Source of the DNA: Lewinellaceae bacterium
Lineage (GTDB): Bacteria; Bacteroidota; Bacteroidia; Chitinophagales; Saprospiraceae
Direction: 5' to 3'
NCBI GenBank assembly: GCA_020636435.1
Contig: JACJXX010000002.1
Location: 1,922,001 to 1,986,000 of the forward strand
DNA length: 64,000 bases
The notes under the pieces were generated by a model. That model saw only the letters and a list, made by a program, of their open reading frames with translations, made no database searches and was not told where the DNA came from. Positions 13,901 through 28,900 of this stretch are shown here, in pieces. Made by a program: the position numbers and the translations under genes. Numbering within the stretch: the stretch's first letter is position 1; the number at the start of each line of letters is the position of its first letter.

Positions 13901-16900
13901 AAGCCGTATTCGCCGTTGCCATCGGTCACGTCGGTGGCTATCGGCGCGCCATCCGGAACGCCGTCCTGGTTGTTGTCTGCGTATAGGTTAACGGTTACGC
14001 CTGGGATGCCGGGCTCGCCGGCGTCCTGGATGCCGTCTCCGTCGGTGTCTTGCCATACAAAGTCGCCGATGAAGGCCGACTCGTAATAACCCGCGTCGTT
14101 GGTCGGGTCGTTTTCGCCGCTGCTCAAGGTAATTATGCCAGTCTGGCCGGTGCCTGGGTTGGCGTCGCTGTCTATCGTGTCGTCCCCGCCCTGGTCTTGC
14201 GGGCTCGGCGCAAAGCCCGCCGGGCCTACAAATTCGACGATGTAGTCGCCGGGGGCCAGGTTGGTGAAGCTGTAAGAGCCGTCAGGGGCCGTCGTGGTGG
14301 AGGCTAAGAAAGCGCCTCCGCCGTCCAGCAAGTTCACCGTTACCCCGCCGATGCCAGGCTCGCCTGCGTCCTGGATGCCGTCCGCGTCCGTGTCTTGCCA
14401 TACAAAGTCGCCCAAGCTCGCCGGCTGGTAGTAACCTGCGTCGTTAGTCAGGTCCGTTTCTCCGCTGTTCACCGTAATGGTGCCCGTCAGGCCCGTGTTC
14501 GGGTCTGCGTCTGAGTCTACCGTGTCGTCCCCGCCCTGGTCTTGAGGCGTGCCGGTGAAACCGCCGGGGGTGACAAACTCTACGATATAACTGCCCGGGT
14601 CGACCGGGAAGCCGTATTCGCCGTTGCCATCGGTCACGTCAGTGGCTATCGGCGCGCCGTCCGGGACGCCGTCCTGGTTGTTGTCTGCGTATAGGTTGAC
14701 GGTTACGCCTGGGATGCCGGGCTCGCCGGCGTCCTGGATGCCGTCTCCGTCGGTGTCTTGCCATACAAAGTCGCCGATGAAGGCCGACTCGTAATAACCC
14801 GCGTCGTTAGTCGGGTCGTTTTCGCCGCTGCTCAAGGTAATTATGCCCGTCTGGCCCGTGCCTGGGTTGGCGTCGCTGTCTATCGTGTCGTCCCCGCCCT
14901 GGTCTTGCGGGCTCGGCGCAAAGCCCGCCGGGCCTACAAATTCGACGATATAGTCGCCAGGCGCTAAATTGGTAAAGCTATAGGAACCGTCAGGTGCCGT
15001 CGTGGTGGAGGCTAAGAAGGCGCCGCCGCCGTCCAGCAAGTTCACCGTTACCCCGCCGATGCCAGGCTCGCCTGCGTCCTGGATGCCGTCCGCGTCCGTG
15101 TCTTGCCATACAAAGTCGCCCAAAGAGGCTGGCTCGTAGTAGCCTGCGTCTACGGTATCGTCCGTTTCTCCGCTGTTTACGGTGATGGTGCCCGTCAGGC
15201 CCGTGTTCGGGTCCGCGTCGCTGTCAACGGTGTCGTCCCCGCCCTGGTCCTGAGGCGTGCCGTCAAAGCCGGCAGGCGTTACAAATTCTACAATGTAGCT
15301 GCCCGGGTCGACCGGGAAGCCGTATTCGCCGTTGCCATCGGTCACGTCGGTGGCTATCGGCGCGCCGTCCGGGACGCCGTCCTGGTTGTTGTCTGCGTAT
15401 AGGTTGACGGTTACGCCGGGGATGCCGGGCTCGCCTGCGTCCTGGATGCCGTCTCCGTCCGTGTCTTGCCATACAAAGTCGCCGATGAAGGCCGACTCGT
15501 AATAACCCGCGTCGTTAGTCAGGTCGTTCTCCCCGCTGGACAGGGTAATTATGCCCGTCTGGCCCGTGCCTGGGTTGGCGTCGCTGTCTATCGTGTCGTC
15601 GCCGCCCTGGTCTTGCGGGCTCGGCGCAAAGCCGGCCGGGCCTACAAATTCGACGATATAGTCGCCAGGCGCTAAATTGGTAAAGCTATAGGAACCGTCA
15701 GGTGCCGTCGTGGTGGAGGCTAAGAAGGCGCCGCCGCCGTCCAGCAAGTTCACCGTTACCCCGCCGATGCCAGGCTCGCCTGCGTCCTGGATGCCGTCCG
15801 CGTCCGTGTCTTGCCATACAAAGTCGCCCAAAGAGGCTGGCTCGTAGTAGCCTGCGTCTACGGTATCGTCCGTTTCTCCGCTGTTTACGGTGATGGTGCC
15901 CGTCAGGCCCGTGTTCGGGTCCGCGTCGCTGTCAACGGTGTCGTCCCCGCCCTGGTCCTGAGGCGTGCCGTCAAAGCCGGCAGGCGTTACAAATTCTACA
16001 ATGTAGCTGCCCGGGTCGACCGGGAAGCCGTATTCGCCGTTGCCATCGGTCACGTCGGTGGCTATCGGCGCGCCGTCCGGGACGCCGTCCTGGTTGTTGT
16101 CTGCGTATAGGTTGACGGTTACGCCGGGGATGCCGGGCTCGCCTGCGTCCTGGATGCCGTCTCCGTCCGTGTCTTGCCATACAAAGTCGCCGATGAAGGC
16201 CGACTCGTAATAACCCGCGTCGTTAGTCAGGTCGTTCTCCCCGCTGGACAGGGTAATTATGCCCGTCTGGCCCGTGCCTGGGTTGGCGTCGCTGTCTATC
16301 GTGTCGTCGCCGCCCTGGTCTTGCGGGCTCGGCGCAAAGCCGGCCGGGCCTACAAACTCGACTATATAATCGCCGGGGGCCAGGTTAGTAAAGCTGTAGG
16401 AGCCATTCAGCGCAGTGGTTGTACTTTGCAGGAAGGCACCGCCGCCGTCCAATAAATTGACGGTTACTCCGCCGATGCCAGGCTCGCCCGCGTCCTGAAT
16501 CCCGTCTGCGTCCGTGTCCAGCCATACAAAGTCGCCCAGGGAAGCCGGCTGGTAGTAGCCCGCGTCGTTGGTCAAATCTATGTCGCCGCTGTTCACCGTG
16601 ATGGTACCGGTCAGGCCGGTGTTCGGGTCTGCGTCTGAGTCTACCGTGTCGTCGCCGCCCTGGTCTTGGGGCGTGCCTGTGAAGCCGCCGGGCGTTACAA
16701 ACTCGACTATATAACTGCCTGGGTTGACCGGGAACCCATATTCGCCGTTCGCATCCGTCACGTCTATGGCTATAAGTGCTCCATCTGGAATACCATCTTG
16801 ATTTGCATCTTCATAAAGATTCACCCTTACTCCTTGGATTGGGGGCTCGCCTGCGTCCTGGATGCCGTCGCCGTCCGTGTCTTGCCATACAAAGTCGCCG

Positions 16901-19900
16901 ATGAAGGCCGACTCGTAATAACCCGCGTCTATGGTCGGGTCGTTTTCGCCGCTTTCTAAGTTGACGCTTTGGCTCAGGCCGGTGCCTGGGTTCGCGTCAG
17001 AGTCTATCGTGTCGTCCCCGCCCTGGTCTTGCGGGCTCGGCGCAAAGCCGGCCGGGCCTACGAATTCTACCACGTAATCCCCAGGCGCCAAGCCCGTGAA
17101 CTGGTAGAAGCCTGTGCCGTCCGTCGTCGTCGTGCCGATGGCAGCGCCGTCAGGAACGCCGTCCTGGTTTGCGTCAGCGTACAGGTTCACCGTTACCCCA
17201 GCTATGCCCGTCGGGCCGTCGTCCTGGATGCCGTTCGCGTTGGCGTCCAGCCAGACGTAGTCGCCCAAAGAGGCTGGCTCGTAATAGCCGGCGTCTACGG
17301 TATCGTCCGTTTCTCCGCTGTTCACCGTGATGGTGCCCGTCAGGCCGGTGTTCGGGTCTGCGTCGCTGTCAACCGTGTCGTCCCCGCCCTGGTCTTGGGG
17401 CGTGCCGTCAAAGCCGGCTGGGGCGACAAACTCGACTATATAGCTGCCCGGGTCGACCGGGAAGCCATATTCCCCGTTGCCGTCCGTCACGTCGGTGGCT
17501 ATCGGCGCCCCGTCCGGAACGCCGTCCTGGTTCGCGTCTGCATATAGGTTGACGGTAACGCCTGGGATGCCGGGCTCGCCTGCGTCCTGGATGCCGTCTC
17601 CGTCGGTGTCTTGCCATACAAAGTCGCCGATGAAGGCCGACTCGTAGTAGCCTGCGTCTATAGTCGGGTCGTTCTCCCCGCTTTCTAAGTTGACGCTTTG
17701 GCTCAGGCCGGTGCCTGGGTTAGCGTCAGAGTCTACCGTGTCGTCGCCGCCCTGGTCCTGCGGGCTGGGAGCTAAGCCGGCCGGGCCGACAAATTCTACC
17801 ACGTAGTCCCCTGGCGCCAAGCCCGTGAACTGGTAGAAGCCTGCGCCGTCCGTGGTCGTCGTGCCGATCGATGCTCCGTCCGGAACGCCGTCCTGGTTCG
17901 CGTCAGCGTACAGGTTCACTGTTACCCCAGCTATGCCAGTGGGGCCGTCGTCCTGAATGCCGTTCGCGTTGGCGTCCAGCCACACAAAGTCGCCCAAGGA
18001 AGCTGGCTCGTAGAAGCCTGCGTCGTTGGTTAGGTCTACATCCCCGCTATTCACTGTGATCGTGCCGGTCAGGCCCGTGTTCGGGTCGGCATCGCTATCA
18101 ACGGTATCATCGCCGCCCTGGTCCTGCCCTGTCGGGTCAAAGCCGCCCGGCGTGACAAACTCGACCACGTAGCTGCCCGGGTCGACCGGGAAGCCGTATT
18201 CGCCGTTGCCGTCGGTCACGTCAGTGGCTATCGGCGCCCCGTCCGGAACGCCGTCCTGGTTGTTGTCTGCGTATAGGTTGACAGTGACGCCGGGGATGCC
18301 GGGCTCGCCTGCGTCCTGGATGCCGTCGCCGTCCGTGTCTTGCCAGACAAAGTCGCCGATGAAGGCAGACTCGTAGTAGCCCGCGTCGTTAGTCGGGTCG
18401 TTCTCCCCGCTGGACAGGGTAATTATGCCAGTCTGGCCCGTGCCTGGGTTGGCGTCGCTGTCTATCGTGTCGTCTCCGCCCTGGTCTTGCGGGCTCGGCG
18501 CAAAGCCGGCCGGGCCTACAAATTCGACGATGTAGTCGCCAGGGGCTAAATTGGTAAAGCTGTAAGAACCGTCAGGAGCAGTCGTGGTAGAAGCTAAGAA
18601 GCCGCCGCCGCCGTCCAGCAAGTTCACTGTCACCCCGCCAATGCCGGGCTCGCCAGCGTCCTGGATGCCGTCCGCGTCCGTGTCCAGCCATACAAAGTCG
18701 CCCAAAGAGGCTGGCTCGTAATAGCCTGCGTCTACGGTATCGTCCGTTTCTCCGCTGTTTACGGTGATGGTGCCCGTCAAGCCCGTGTTCGGGTCCGCGT
18801 CGCTGTCAACCGTGTCGTCGCCGCCCTGGTCTTGAGGCGTGCCTGTGAAGCCGCCGGGCGTTACAAATTCTACAATGTAGCTGCCCGGGTCGACCGGGAA
18901 GCCGTATTCGCCGTTGCCATCGGTCACGTCAGTGGCTATCGGCGCGCCGTCCGGAACGCCGTCCTGGTTAGCGTCTGCGTATAGGTTGACGGTAACGCCG
19001 GGGATGCCGGGCTCGCCTGCGTCCTGGATGCCGTCGCCGTCGGTGTCTTGCCAAACGTAGTCGCCAATGAAGGCTTGCCGGACCAAACCGGCATCATAAT
19101 CGGGGTTATCTTCTCCTGCTACCAGGTTTTCAAATACGGTCATGCCGCCGTTGTTGGGGTCAGCATCGCTATCGGTGGTATCATCACCACCGGCGTCTAA
19201 ATCTGTGAAGGCATATCCGGCAGGTGTACCGAAAGTCAGTTTATAATCTCCGGGAGGCAACAGGGTAAACTCGTAATTGCCATTGGCATCTGTGACCGTA
19301 TTATCGTTGATGGGCAAGCCCCCGACGGTAGTGGTGCCGGTAAGTGTTACAGTTACACCCGGTATGCCGGTGGGACCGTCGTCCTGCAGGCCGTTGCCGT
19401 TGGTGTCTTCCCAAACATAATCGCCGATGCTGGCAAAGCAGTCCTCAACGGTAACCTGAATAATATAAACCTGATCATTGCAGGCGCCGTTGCCCGGGCC
19501 ATCCACGCCAGGGATGGTGTAGGTAAACTGGAAGGTTTGGCCTTCCATGCCTAATGTGGCAGTAAAGACAGCGCCGGACAGCCCGCCGCTGTTGTCGGTA
19601 TCTGCCCAGGTACCCGTAGTGGGGCCGCTGGTAATGAGGGTATTGAGGTCCAGCACATTATCCGTGCCGGCAGTATATGGGCTGTCTTCGCTGCAAACCG
19701 TACCGTTATCCACAGTTGCGGTTGGGGTACCCGGAGTAATGGTAAGGACCAAATCATCGGAACCCGGCGTACAGGGCCCGGCAGGATCGTCCGTGGTGAG
19801 GGTAAGGGTCACCGTTCCGGCGGTTATATCATTGGCACCGGGGGTGTAGGTTGTCGTTAGGGCATTGGCATTGCCGAATGTACCATCGCCGCTGGTAGAC

Positions 19901-22900
19901 CAGCTGCCGGAAGTAGCGCCGCCGGCAACACTGCCGGAAATACTGGCCACTTCATCTTCACAAAGATCCTGATCCGGGCCGGCATTGGCGGTTGGATTTC
20001 TGAATATGACAATCACCAGTTGGTCACTTTCGGCGGGGCACGGGCCGAATGGATTGTTGGTAAAGAGTTCCAGGGTTACGCTGCCCACCAGAATATCCGT
20101 GGGGCCAGGGGTATATATGGTAGAAAGGGCATTAGAATTGGCAAAGGTTCCGTCGCCGCTGGTCACCCAGGTGGAACTGCTGGCACTACCGCCAATCAGG
20201 CCATTCAGTTGAACGTCAACGCCGGAGCAGATTTGCTGGTTGGGGCCGGCATCGACCTGCGGCGCGTCGTAGATCGTAATGAGCAGGTCGTTGGTAACCG
20301 CCGGGCAAGGGCCGATGGGGTCATTCGTGGTCAGGGTCAGGGTGACTTGCCCGGTATTGATGTCATTTGGCCCGGGCGTATAGGTTGCGGTAAGCGAGTT
20401 GACATCATCGAAACTTCCGTCGCCATTGGTGCTCCAGGTAGCGGATGTGGCCGCTCCGCCGAAGGAGCCATTCAAGTTGGCCACATCGGTTTCGCATATA
20501 GACTGGTTATCGCCGGCATCTACGGTCAGGGCAGGAGAAATGTTTATGGTAATAACATCACTAACCGCCGGGCAAGGGCCGACGGGGTCATTCGTGGTCA
20601 GGGTCAGGGAGACCAGCTCTGTACTGATATCATTGGGGCCAGGCGTATAAATGGCATTCAGCAGGTTAGGATTATTGAAACTGCCATCGCCACTGGTGCC
20701 CCAGGTAGCGCTGGTGGCGCCGCCGCCGATGCTGCCGTTCAACTGTATTGTTTCCCCTGCGCATATATCATCATCCAGGCCGGCATCGGCCGTAGGAATG
20801 GGGTCTACAGTAACCGTTACCATGTCAGTGGCGGTACAGCCATTGGCATCGGTAACCGTGACGGTATAAGTAATGGTATGGGCCGGGGTCACCGTATGGC
20901 TGTCGCCGGCGCCCAGGCCAGTATCCCAGATATAGGAATAGGGCGGGGTTCCGCCAGATGCGCTGGCCAGCAATGTGGTACTGAGGCCTTCACAAATGGT
21001 AACATCCGGGCCGGCATCTACCGTCGGGCCGGGGGCTACTGTGACCGTTATGACATCTACATCGGTACAGCCATTGGCGTCCGTTACGGTGACGAAGTAA
21101 TCGGTGGTTACCAGCGGGCATACCGTAATGGTTGTCCCATTTTCATTGGTGCTCCACGCAAAGGTATAGGGAGACAGGCCTCCTACTCCACCAACTGTAA
21201 GTACGGTACATTCTCCTTCACAAATCGAAACATCCTGGCTGCCATCGGCAACCGGCAACGGATTGATCGTAACGGTTACCTGATCGGTATCGGTACAGCC
21301 GTTGCTGTCCGTTACCGTCACCGTATAAGTAGTCGTCTGAGCAGGACTGACCGTGACGGTTTGGCTGTTCCCCAGGCCATTGCTCCAGCTATAGGTATAA
21401 TTGCCTGCCCCTCCTGTGCCGGAGGCGGTCAAATCTACGCTTTCGCCCCGGCAAACTGCCATATCCGGGCCGGCGTTGGCTACAGGAACGTCATTTACCG
21501 TGACCGTCACCTGATCGGTATCCGTACAGCCATTGCCGTCCGTCACCGTCACGGTATAGGTAGTGGTCACAGCCGGGCTCACGGTGTGGCTGTCGCCGGC
21601 GCCCAGGCCATTGTCCCAATCAAAATCGTAATTGCCGTCGCCTCCTGTAGCAGTGGCGGCCAACGTAGTGCTTTCGCCCAGGCAGACAGATACATCATTG
21701 CCTGCATTAGCCTGTGGATTGTCGTTGACGGTGATGACTACCTGATCCGTATCGGTACATCCATTGGCATCGGTGACGGTGACGGTATAGGTGGTGGTCA
21801 CGGCCGGGTTCACGACGTGGCTGGCGCCGGTGCCCAGGCCATTGTCCCAGGCATAGGTATAAGACGGCGTTCCACCGCTGGCAGTAGCCGTGATGGTAGC
21901 ATTCTCGCCGGCACAGATGGATTGATCAACGCCAGCATCTGCGACGGGTTCCGGATATACTGTTTTGACTACTACATTAGAATTGAGCCAGGGAGCAGAG
22001 CTGCCTGACGGCCGGGCCTGCCGGCGGTATTCGGTCGTTTCGGTGATGAATCCCGGATCGTAATCCGGGTTAGTAGATCCGGCGATGGTAGTCCAGTTGA
22101 TATCGGCAGGCAGTTTGGTTTGCCAGCGGAATTCGGGCGTGGCGCCTACGCAACCAGAGGGATCTGACATGCCGAGGATCGGCGTGGGGTCATAAGGGCC
22201 ACACTGGGCCTCATCGCCGGCAATGGTGCCTGCATCTGTGAAGTTCTGGACCACGGTGATGGTCACCTGATCTGTATCTTCACACCCATTGCCGTCGGTA
22301 ACGGTAACGGTATAAGTTGTTGTTTGTGCCGGGCTTACGACATGGCTCGCGCCCGCGCCCAGGCCATTGTCCCAGGTATAGGTATAATTGCCGTCGCCGC
22401 CGGTAGCGCTGGCGGCCAGGGTGGTGTTTTCTCCGATACAAATGGTGGCATCTCCACCGGCATCCACGACGGGGTTGTCATTGACCGTAATCGTCACCTG
22501 ATCGGTATCGGTACAGCCGTTGCCGTCGGTAACGGTGACGGTGTAGGTCGTCGTTGCCACCGGGCTAACAACATGGCTCGCGCCGGCGCCCAGGCCATTG
22601 TCCCAGGCATAGGTATAGTTGCCGTCGCCGCCGGCAGCGCCGGCGGTCAATGTAGTGCTTTCGCCAGTACAGATAGAAGCATCCGGGCCGGCGTCTGCGG
22701 CCGGCGCAGGATTAACCGTCACGATCACCTGATCGATATCGGTACAGCCGTTGCCGTCCGTCACGGTGACGTTGTATATCGTTGATTGAGAAGGGCTGAC
22801 GACATGGCTGGCGCCAGCGCCCAGGCCGTTGTCCCAATTGTAAGCATAATTGCCATCGCCGCCGGTAGCGCTGGCGGCCAGAGTAGTGCTTTCGCCGGTA

Positions 22901-25900
22901 CAGATCGTAACATCCGGGCCGGCATCGACCACTGGATTATCATTAACAGTGACGGTGACCTGATCGGTATCGGTACAGCCGCTGCCATCGGTAACGGTGA
23001 CCGTATAAGTAGTGGTCGCTGCCGGGCTGACCGTTTTATTGGCGCCGGCGCCCAGGCCATTGTCCCAGCTAAAGCTATAATTGCCACTGCCACCGGTAGC
23101 AGTAGCGCTCAATGTCGTGCTGCTGCCTTCACAAATAGCGGCATCCGGGCCGGCATCAGCCGTAGGGCTAGGATTTACGGTAACGACCAATTGATCGACA
23201 TCCTGGCAGCCATTGCCGTCGGTAACAGTGAGCCGGTAGGTTGTAGTCACCAAGGGGCTGACGATATGGGTAGAACCGGCGCCCAGGCCGTTGTTCCAGG
23301 CGTAGGTGTAGTTGCCGTCGCCATCCACTGCACTTCCGATCAGGGTCGTGCTGCCGCCGGCGCAGATGGCCACCGAATTGCCCGCTTCGGCAATGGGCAG
23401 GGGGTTAATGGTAAGGGTTACCGGCGTACGGGTGTCGCTTACACAACCGTTAATTGTATTCCTTGTTTCTGCATAATAGGTGCCGGCCGCAGTAGGCGTA
23501 TAGGAATTGGAGCCTGCGAGCAGCAGGTTGCCCCCGGCCGGCGCATCATACCAGTCAACGACGCGGTTGACGCCGGGGATAGAAGCCATCAAAGCAGGAA
23601 TAGCCGAGTCCTCACAGATAGCCTGATCGCCACCGCTGTTGGGCGCCGGTATGGTTGGGCATAAGCAATCCGGAGAAGACACCGTTAACGTGTCCCCACA
23701 GCCAGTATTGGGGTCGGTAGCGGTAATGGTTACACTGTTGCCGCTGGTAATGTCATCGATGCGGTAGGAACCATTGCCATTATCGATCACGGTTCCTTCA
23801 GACGCCGTGATGGTCACCCCGGGAGCGACGGTGATATCAATGTAATAGGTTAGGAACTGATTGGTTGCAATGCACTCTTTCGCAACAATCGTGATCATGG
23901 GCAAGGGGTTCACGGTGACCGTGACCTGATCCGTATCGGTGCAACCATTGCCATCGGTCACGGTAACGGTATAGGTAGTGGTTTGCAGCGGCGAAACAGT
24001 ATGGCTGGCGCCGGCCCCCAGGCCGTTGTTCCACGCATAAGTATAGTTGCCGTCGCCGCCGGTGGCGCTGGCCGTCAATGTAGTGCTTTGGCCTTCGCAG
24101 ATGGCAACATCGGGGCCGGCATTCGCCACCGGCACTTCGTTCACCGTGACGGTCACCTGGTCCGTATCCGTACAGCCATTGCCATCGGTCACAGTCACGG
24201 TATAAGTAGTCGTCGTGGAAGGGCTGACCGTTTTCATGGCGCCGAAGCCCAGGCCGTTGTCCCATTCGTAGGTATAATTTCCGTTGCCGCCGGCAGCACT
24301 GGCGGTCAGGTCCGTGCTTTCTCCGTCACAGATCGCGACATCCGGCCCGGCATCCACGGTTGGGCTGCCATTGACGGTGACCGTGACTTGATCCGTATCG
24401 GTACATCCCGTTCCATCGGTAAGGGTGACCGTATAGGTTGTTGTCACTACAGGGCTGACGGTATGGCTGGCGCCGCTGCCCAGGCCATTGTCCCAACTGT
24501 AGGTATAGTTGCCGTCGCCACCACTGCCGGTAGCGGTCAGCACGGTACTGCTGCCCAGGCATAAGGAGACATCCGGGCCGGCATTCACGGTAGGCTGGCC
24601 ATTGACGGTTACCGTTACCTGATCGGTATCGGTACAGCCATTGCTATCGGTGACGGTCACCCTATAGGTGGTGGTCACCAATGGGCTCACGGTATGGCTG
24701 GCGCCGCTGCCCAGGCCGTTGTTCCAACTATAGGTGTAATTGCCGTTGCCGCCCGAAGCGCTGGCGGTCAGGGTGGTGCTCTGGCCCTGGCAGATGGACA
24801 CATCGGGGCCGGCATTGACGATGGGAGCGTCGTTGACTGTCACCGTCACCTGGTCCGTTCCCTGGCATCCGGAAGCGTCGGTTACTGTTACGGTATAGGT
24901 GGTGGTTTGGGTAGGGCTTACTACCTTAGATTGACCGGTGCCAAGCCCATTATCCCAGGTATAGGTATAAGGCGGGAAGCCTCCGGAGGCGGAAGCGTTC
25001 AGCGTAGTGCTTGCCCCTTCGCAGATGGTGACATTATTGCCGGCGTTGGCGTTGATCAGAACCTCTATCGTTTTTTCCACCACGTTGGAAATCGCCGGCG
25101 GGCAGAACGTGCCATTATAGGCCAGGCGGCGGTATTGGGTGGTGATGTTGATGAAGGGCGGGTCGTAATCCCGGCCGGTAGCGCCGGGGATGTTTACCCA
25201 TCCGCCGCTATTGGCGTCCATGTACTGCCATTGATAGGTGGCGTTGACCGGAGCGGCGCCGCAAGTCTGTCCATTTTCAAAAATGACCTGCAATAAAAAT
25301 ATAGAGCCCCACTGTTCGCCGGAGACCAGCGGAGCGGAGCAGGAAGTATGAAACTGCACCGTCTGCAATAAGGTGCCGCCCTGGCTGCTATAGATGTGGA
25401 CAAAGGTATTGCTGGAAAAGTTGGAGCCGCCGGAATTTATAGTAAAAGTGCCGCCCAGGCTCACGGTCCCGGCGAACCATTGGTTCCCGCTGCCGGGGTT
25501 GCTGCTGGAGTTTGAAATGATATATACAGAGGGGTCGCCGTTGGGCCCTCCGGAGAAATCGGTGCAATCCCACTTGCCACTCTGTTGAGTGGTGTTGGTT
25601 GCCCCACACCCATTCCCCGTATACCGCACGAGCACCTGGTCGGGGTCGGCGATATCGCAGCAGTCCCCTCCGGAAGAACCGATGCCGATGGGGTCGGAGG
25701 TTCCGACGATAATGTTTGGGTTAAAGGGAGCGCAGAAGGCCTCATCAGAACCAATGGTGCCGCCGTCGACCAGGCCGCCGACTTCTACGGACACGCTGGC
25801 GGTAGTTACGCAACCGCCAGCGCCCGTTACGGTGACGGAATAAGCTTGCGCCACGCTGGGGCTCACCGTTATGGAGCTGCTGCTGCTGCCGGTGTTCCAG

Positions 25901-28900
25901 GAATAGGTGTATGGGCCGGTTCCGGAGACCACTACGGCAGACAGAGTGGTGCTGTTGCCGCCGCAAACCTGGGTATTGCCACTAATATTAACCACCAACC
26001 CGGGATTAACCGTTTTGGTCACTACGTTGGAATAGGCAGGCGGGCAGCCCACGCCATTGGTCGCTTCCCGGCGATATTGCCGGGTGTTGGAAATAAAGCC
26101 GGGGTTGTAAGATGCTCCGGTGGCGCCTGGGATATTGATCCAGGTGCCGCTGGTGCCGTCGCGGTATTGCCATTGGTAACTGGCCGAGCCGCCGCTGGCG
26201 CCGCAGGTGATGCCGTTATCCATAGTAATGCTCAATAGCCGGGCAGCCCCCCATTGTTCGCCTACGATCAGAGGGGCGGAACAGGACATATGTATCTCTA
26301 TGGTTTGCAAGAGGGTGCCGCCCTGGCTGGAAAAAATATGAATGAAAAATCCTCCTAATTTATCCGCTCCGGCATTGGCGGCATCGCTCAGAAAGGGGCC
26401 GTTTAAACTTACGTTGCCGGAAAAATATATTTCTCCATCAAAGGGATTATCCTTGTCGTTGGTAATAATATATACGGAAGGATCGCCCGCCGGGCCGCCG
26501 GAGAAATTAGTACAATTATACTTACCGGGGTCCTGGGTGGTATTGGTGGCCGAACAGCCTTCGCCGGTATAGAGCATTAACATCCTTTGTGGCTTGCCGC
26601 CATTATCACAACAATCCTGCCCGGAAGTCTGCCCTGGCTCCAGGGCATCGCTTAGATTCTCGATCAGGTCAGGGTCGAAACCCCCACAGTTGGCCTCGTC
26701 ATAACCGATAGCGCCGCCGGTGGTCAAGCCGCCCACCGTTACGGTGGCGCCGGCGTTTACAGAACACCCTCCTGCCTGGGTGACGGTTACCGAGTAGGAG
26801 GTAGTGCCACTGGGGCTGACAGTAATGCTGGTGCCGGAGCTGCCGGTACTCCAGGAATAGTTCAGAGGAGGATTGCCGCCAGATACGTTGGCGGTAAGCG
26901 TAGTCGATTGCCCGCCGCAGAGGTCGGTATTGCCGGAGATGGTGACATTTAAGGAAGAGGACACTGTTTTGGTGACGACATTAGAGGGCACAGCCGGGCA
27001 GTTGCTGCCATTGGTGGCCATACGCCGGTACTGGCGGGTTTGGGTGATGGTCGGCGGGTCATAAGACGAGCCGGTAGCGCCCGGTATGTCGATCCAGGCG
27101 CCGCTGGTGCCGTTGCGGTACTGCCACTGGTAGGTAGCGGTGCCACCGGTAGCGCCGCAGGTGCCTGCGCCATTTTCGAAAGTAATGCTCAGCAACTGGA
27201 TGGCGCCCCACTGCTCGCCGATCACCAGGGGCGCGGAACAGGACGTATGGAAATGGGCCGTTTGCAACAGCGTGCCGCCCTGGCTGGAATAAATATGGAC
27301 GTAGGTGTTCGAACCGAAGTTGTTCACACTGCCATCGATCAGGAAAGTGCCGCCCGAGCTGACCGTTCCCTGGAAGAACACATTGCCAGACGAGGGGTTG
27401 CTGTTATCGGTAGCTCTGATGTATACACTAGGGTCTCCGGCCGGGCCGCCGGAAAAATCGGTGCACGACCACTTTCCGGATTGTTGAGTGGTGTTGCTGG
27501 CCCCACAGTTGTCGCCGGTATAGCGCATGAAAATCTGCAGAGGTTTTTCGGTGTCACAGCAATCCGCGCCGGAAGTCTGGCCGGGCGCCAATGCATCGCC
27601 CAGGTTTTGGATCAAGGCCGGGTCGAAGCCGCCACAGTTCTGCTCATCGTAACCGATAACGCCGCCGCTTACCAGGCCGCCGACCGTTACGGTGGCGGTG
27701 GCGGTGGCAGAGCAGCCTCCCGCCTGGGTCACGGTCACCGAATAGGAGGTAGTGCTGCTGGGGCTGACGCTAATGCTGGTAGCCGACGAACCGGTGCTCC
27801 AGGAATAAGACAGCGGAGGCGTGCCTCCGGAAACGGAGGCGCTTAAGGTAGTCGATTGGCCGCCGCAGAGGTCGGTGTTGCCGGAAATCGCAACGGACAG
27901 GTTGGTGGTGACCGTTTTGGTGACGATATTGGAAGCAATGGCCGGGCAACTGCCGCCGCCGCTGGCGGTGGCCAGGCGGCGGTACTGGCGGGTTTGGGGA
28001 ATGGCGCCGGGATCGTAGCTCGCTCCGGTTGCTCCTGGAATGTCGATCCAGGCGCCACTTGTGCCGTTGCGGTATTGCCATTGGTAAGTGACATTGGTAG
28101 ACGCTCCGCCACATTGAGCGCCATCTTCATCCACGACTTCCAGCAATACCAAAGAGCCCCATTGTTCGCCGGTGACCAGGGGGGCAGAGCAGGAGGTATG
28201 TATGCGTATGGTCTGTATGACCGATCCGCCCTGCTGGTTGTAGATGTGAATATAGGTATTGGAAGAAAGTTTCGTCTCTCCGGCATTGGCAGCATCCGCC
28301 AGGAATACGCCGTTGAGCGACACATTGCCGGCAAACCATATTTTCCCATTGGTCGGGTCTGAATCGTCATTAGCGATGATGTATACCGAAGGGTCGCCGT
28401 TGGGGTTGCCGCTGCAATCCCATTTGCTGGCATCCTGGGTGGTATTGGAAGCGCTGCAACTTTCTCCGGTATAGCGAAGCAAGATGGACTTTGCCTTCCC
28501 AAATCCCGAGAGTTCGCAGCAAGATTCCCCGGTAGAATAATCACTGGTGGTAGCCGGAGAAAGGCTTTGAATGTTCGCGGGGTCAAAACTACCGCAGGAA
28601 GTTTCATTATAGCCGATCTGGCCGCCGGATACGACGCCTTCCGTCACATTGACGAAAGCCTGGGCCGAAACCGAGCAACCCGTGCCATCCGTCACGACAA
28701 CAGAGTAGGATGCGCTGGTGGTTGGGCTAACCGTTATGCTGCTGCTGCTGCTTCCGGTATTCCAGGAATAAGAAAAAGGCGGCGTGCCCCCGGTGACGTT
28801 AGCGGTTAGTGTGGTAGAACTTCCGGCACAAACATCTGTACCGCCGCTGACGCTAACACTCAGGCCACTGCTGGAGGAAACCGTGAAAGAAGCGGTGCTG

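Noticed and set aside
1..19440. Regular repeats that could suggest a CRISPR or satellite array
   Set aside because: Units are 345-423 bp, multiples of three, in one open frame, and translate to SdrD_B and DUF11 domains.
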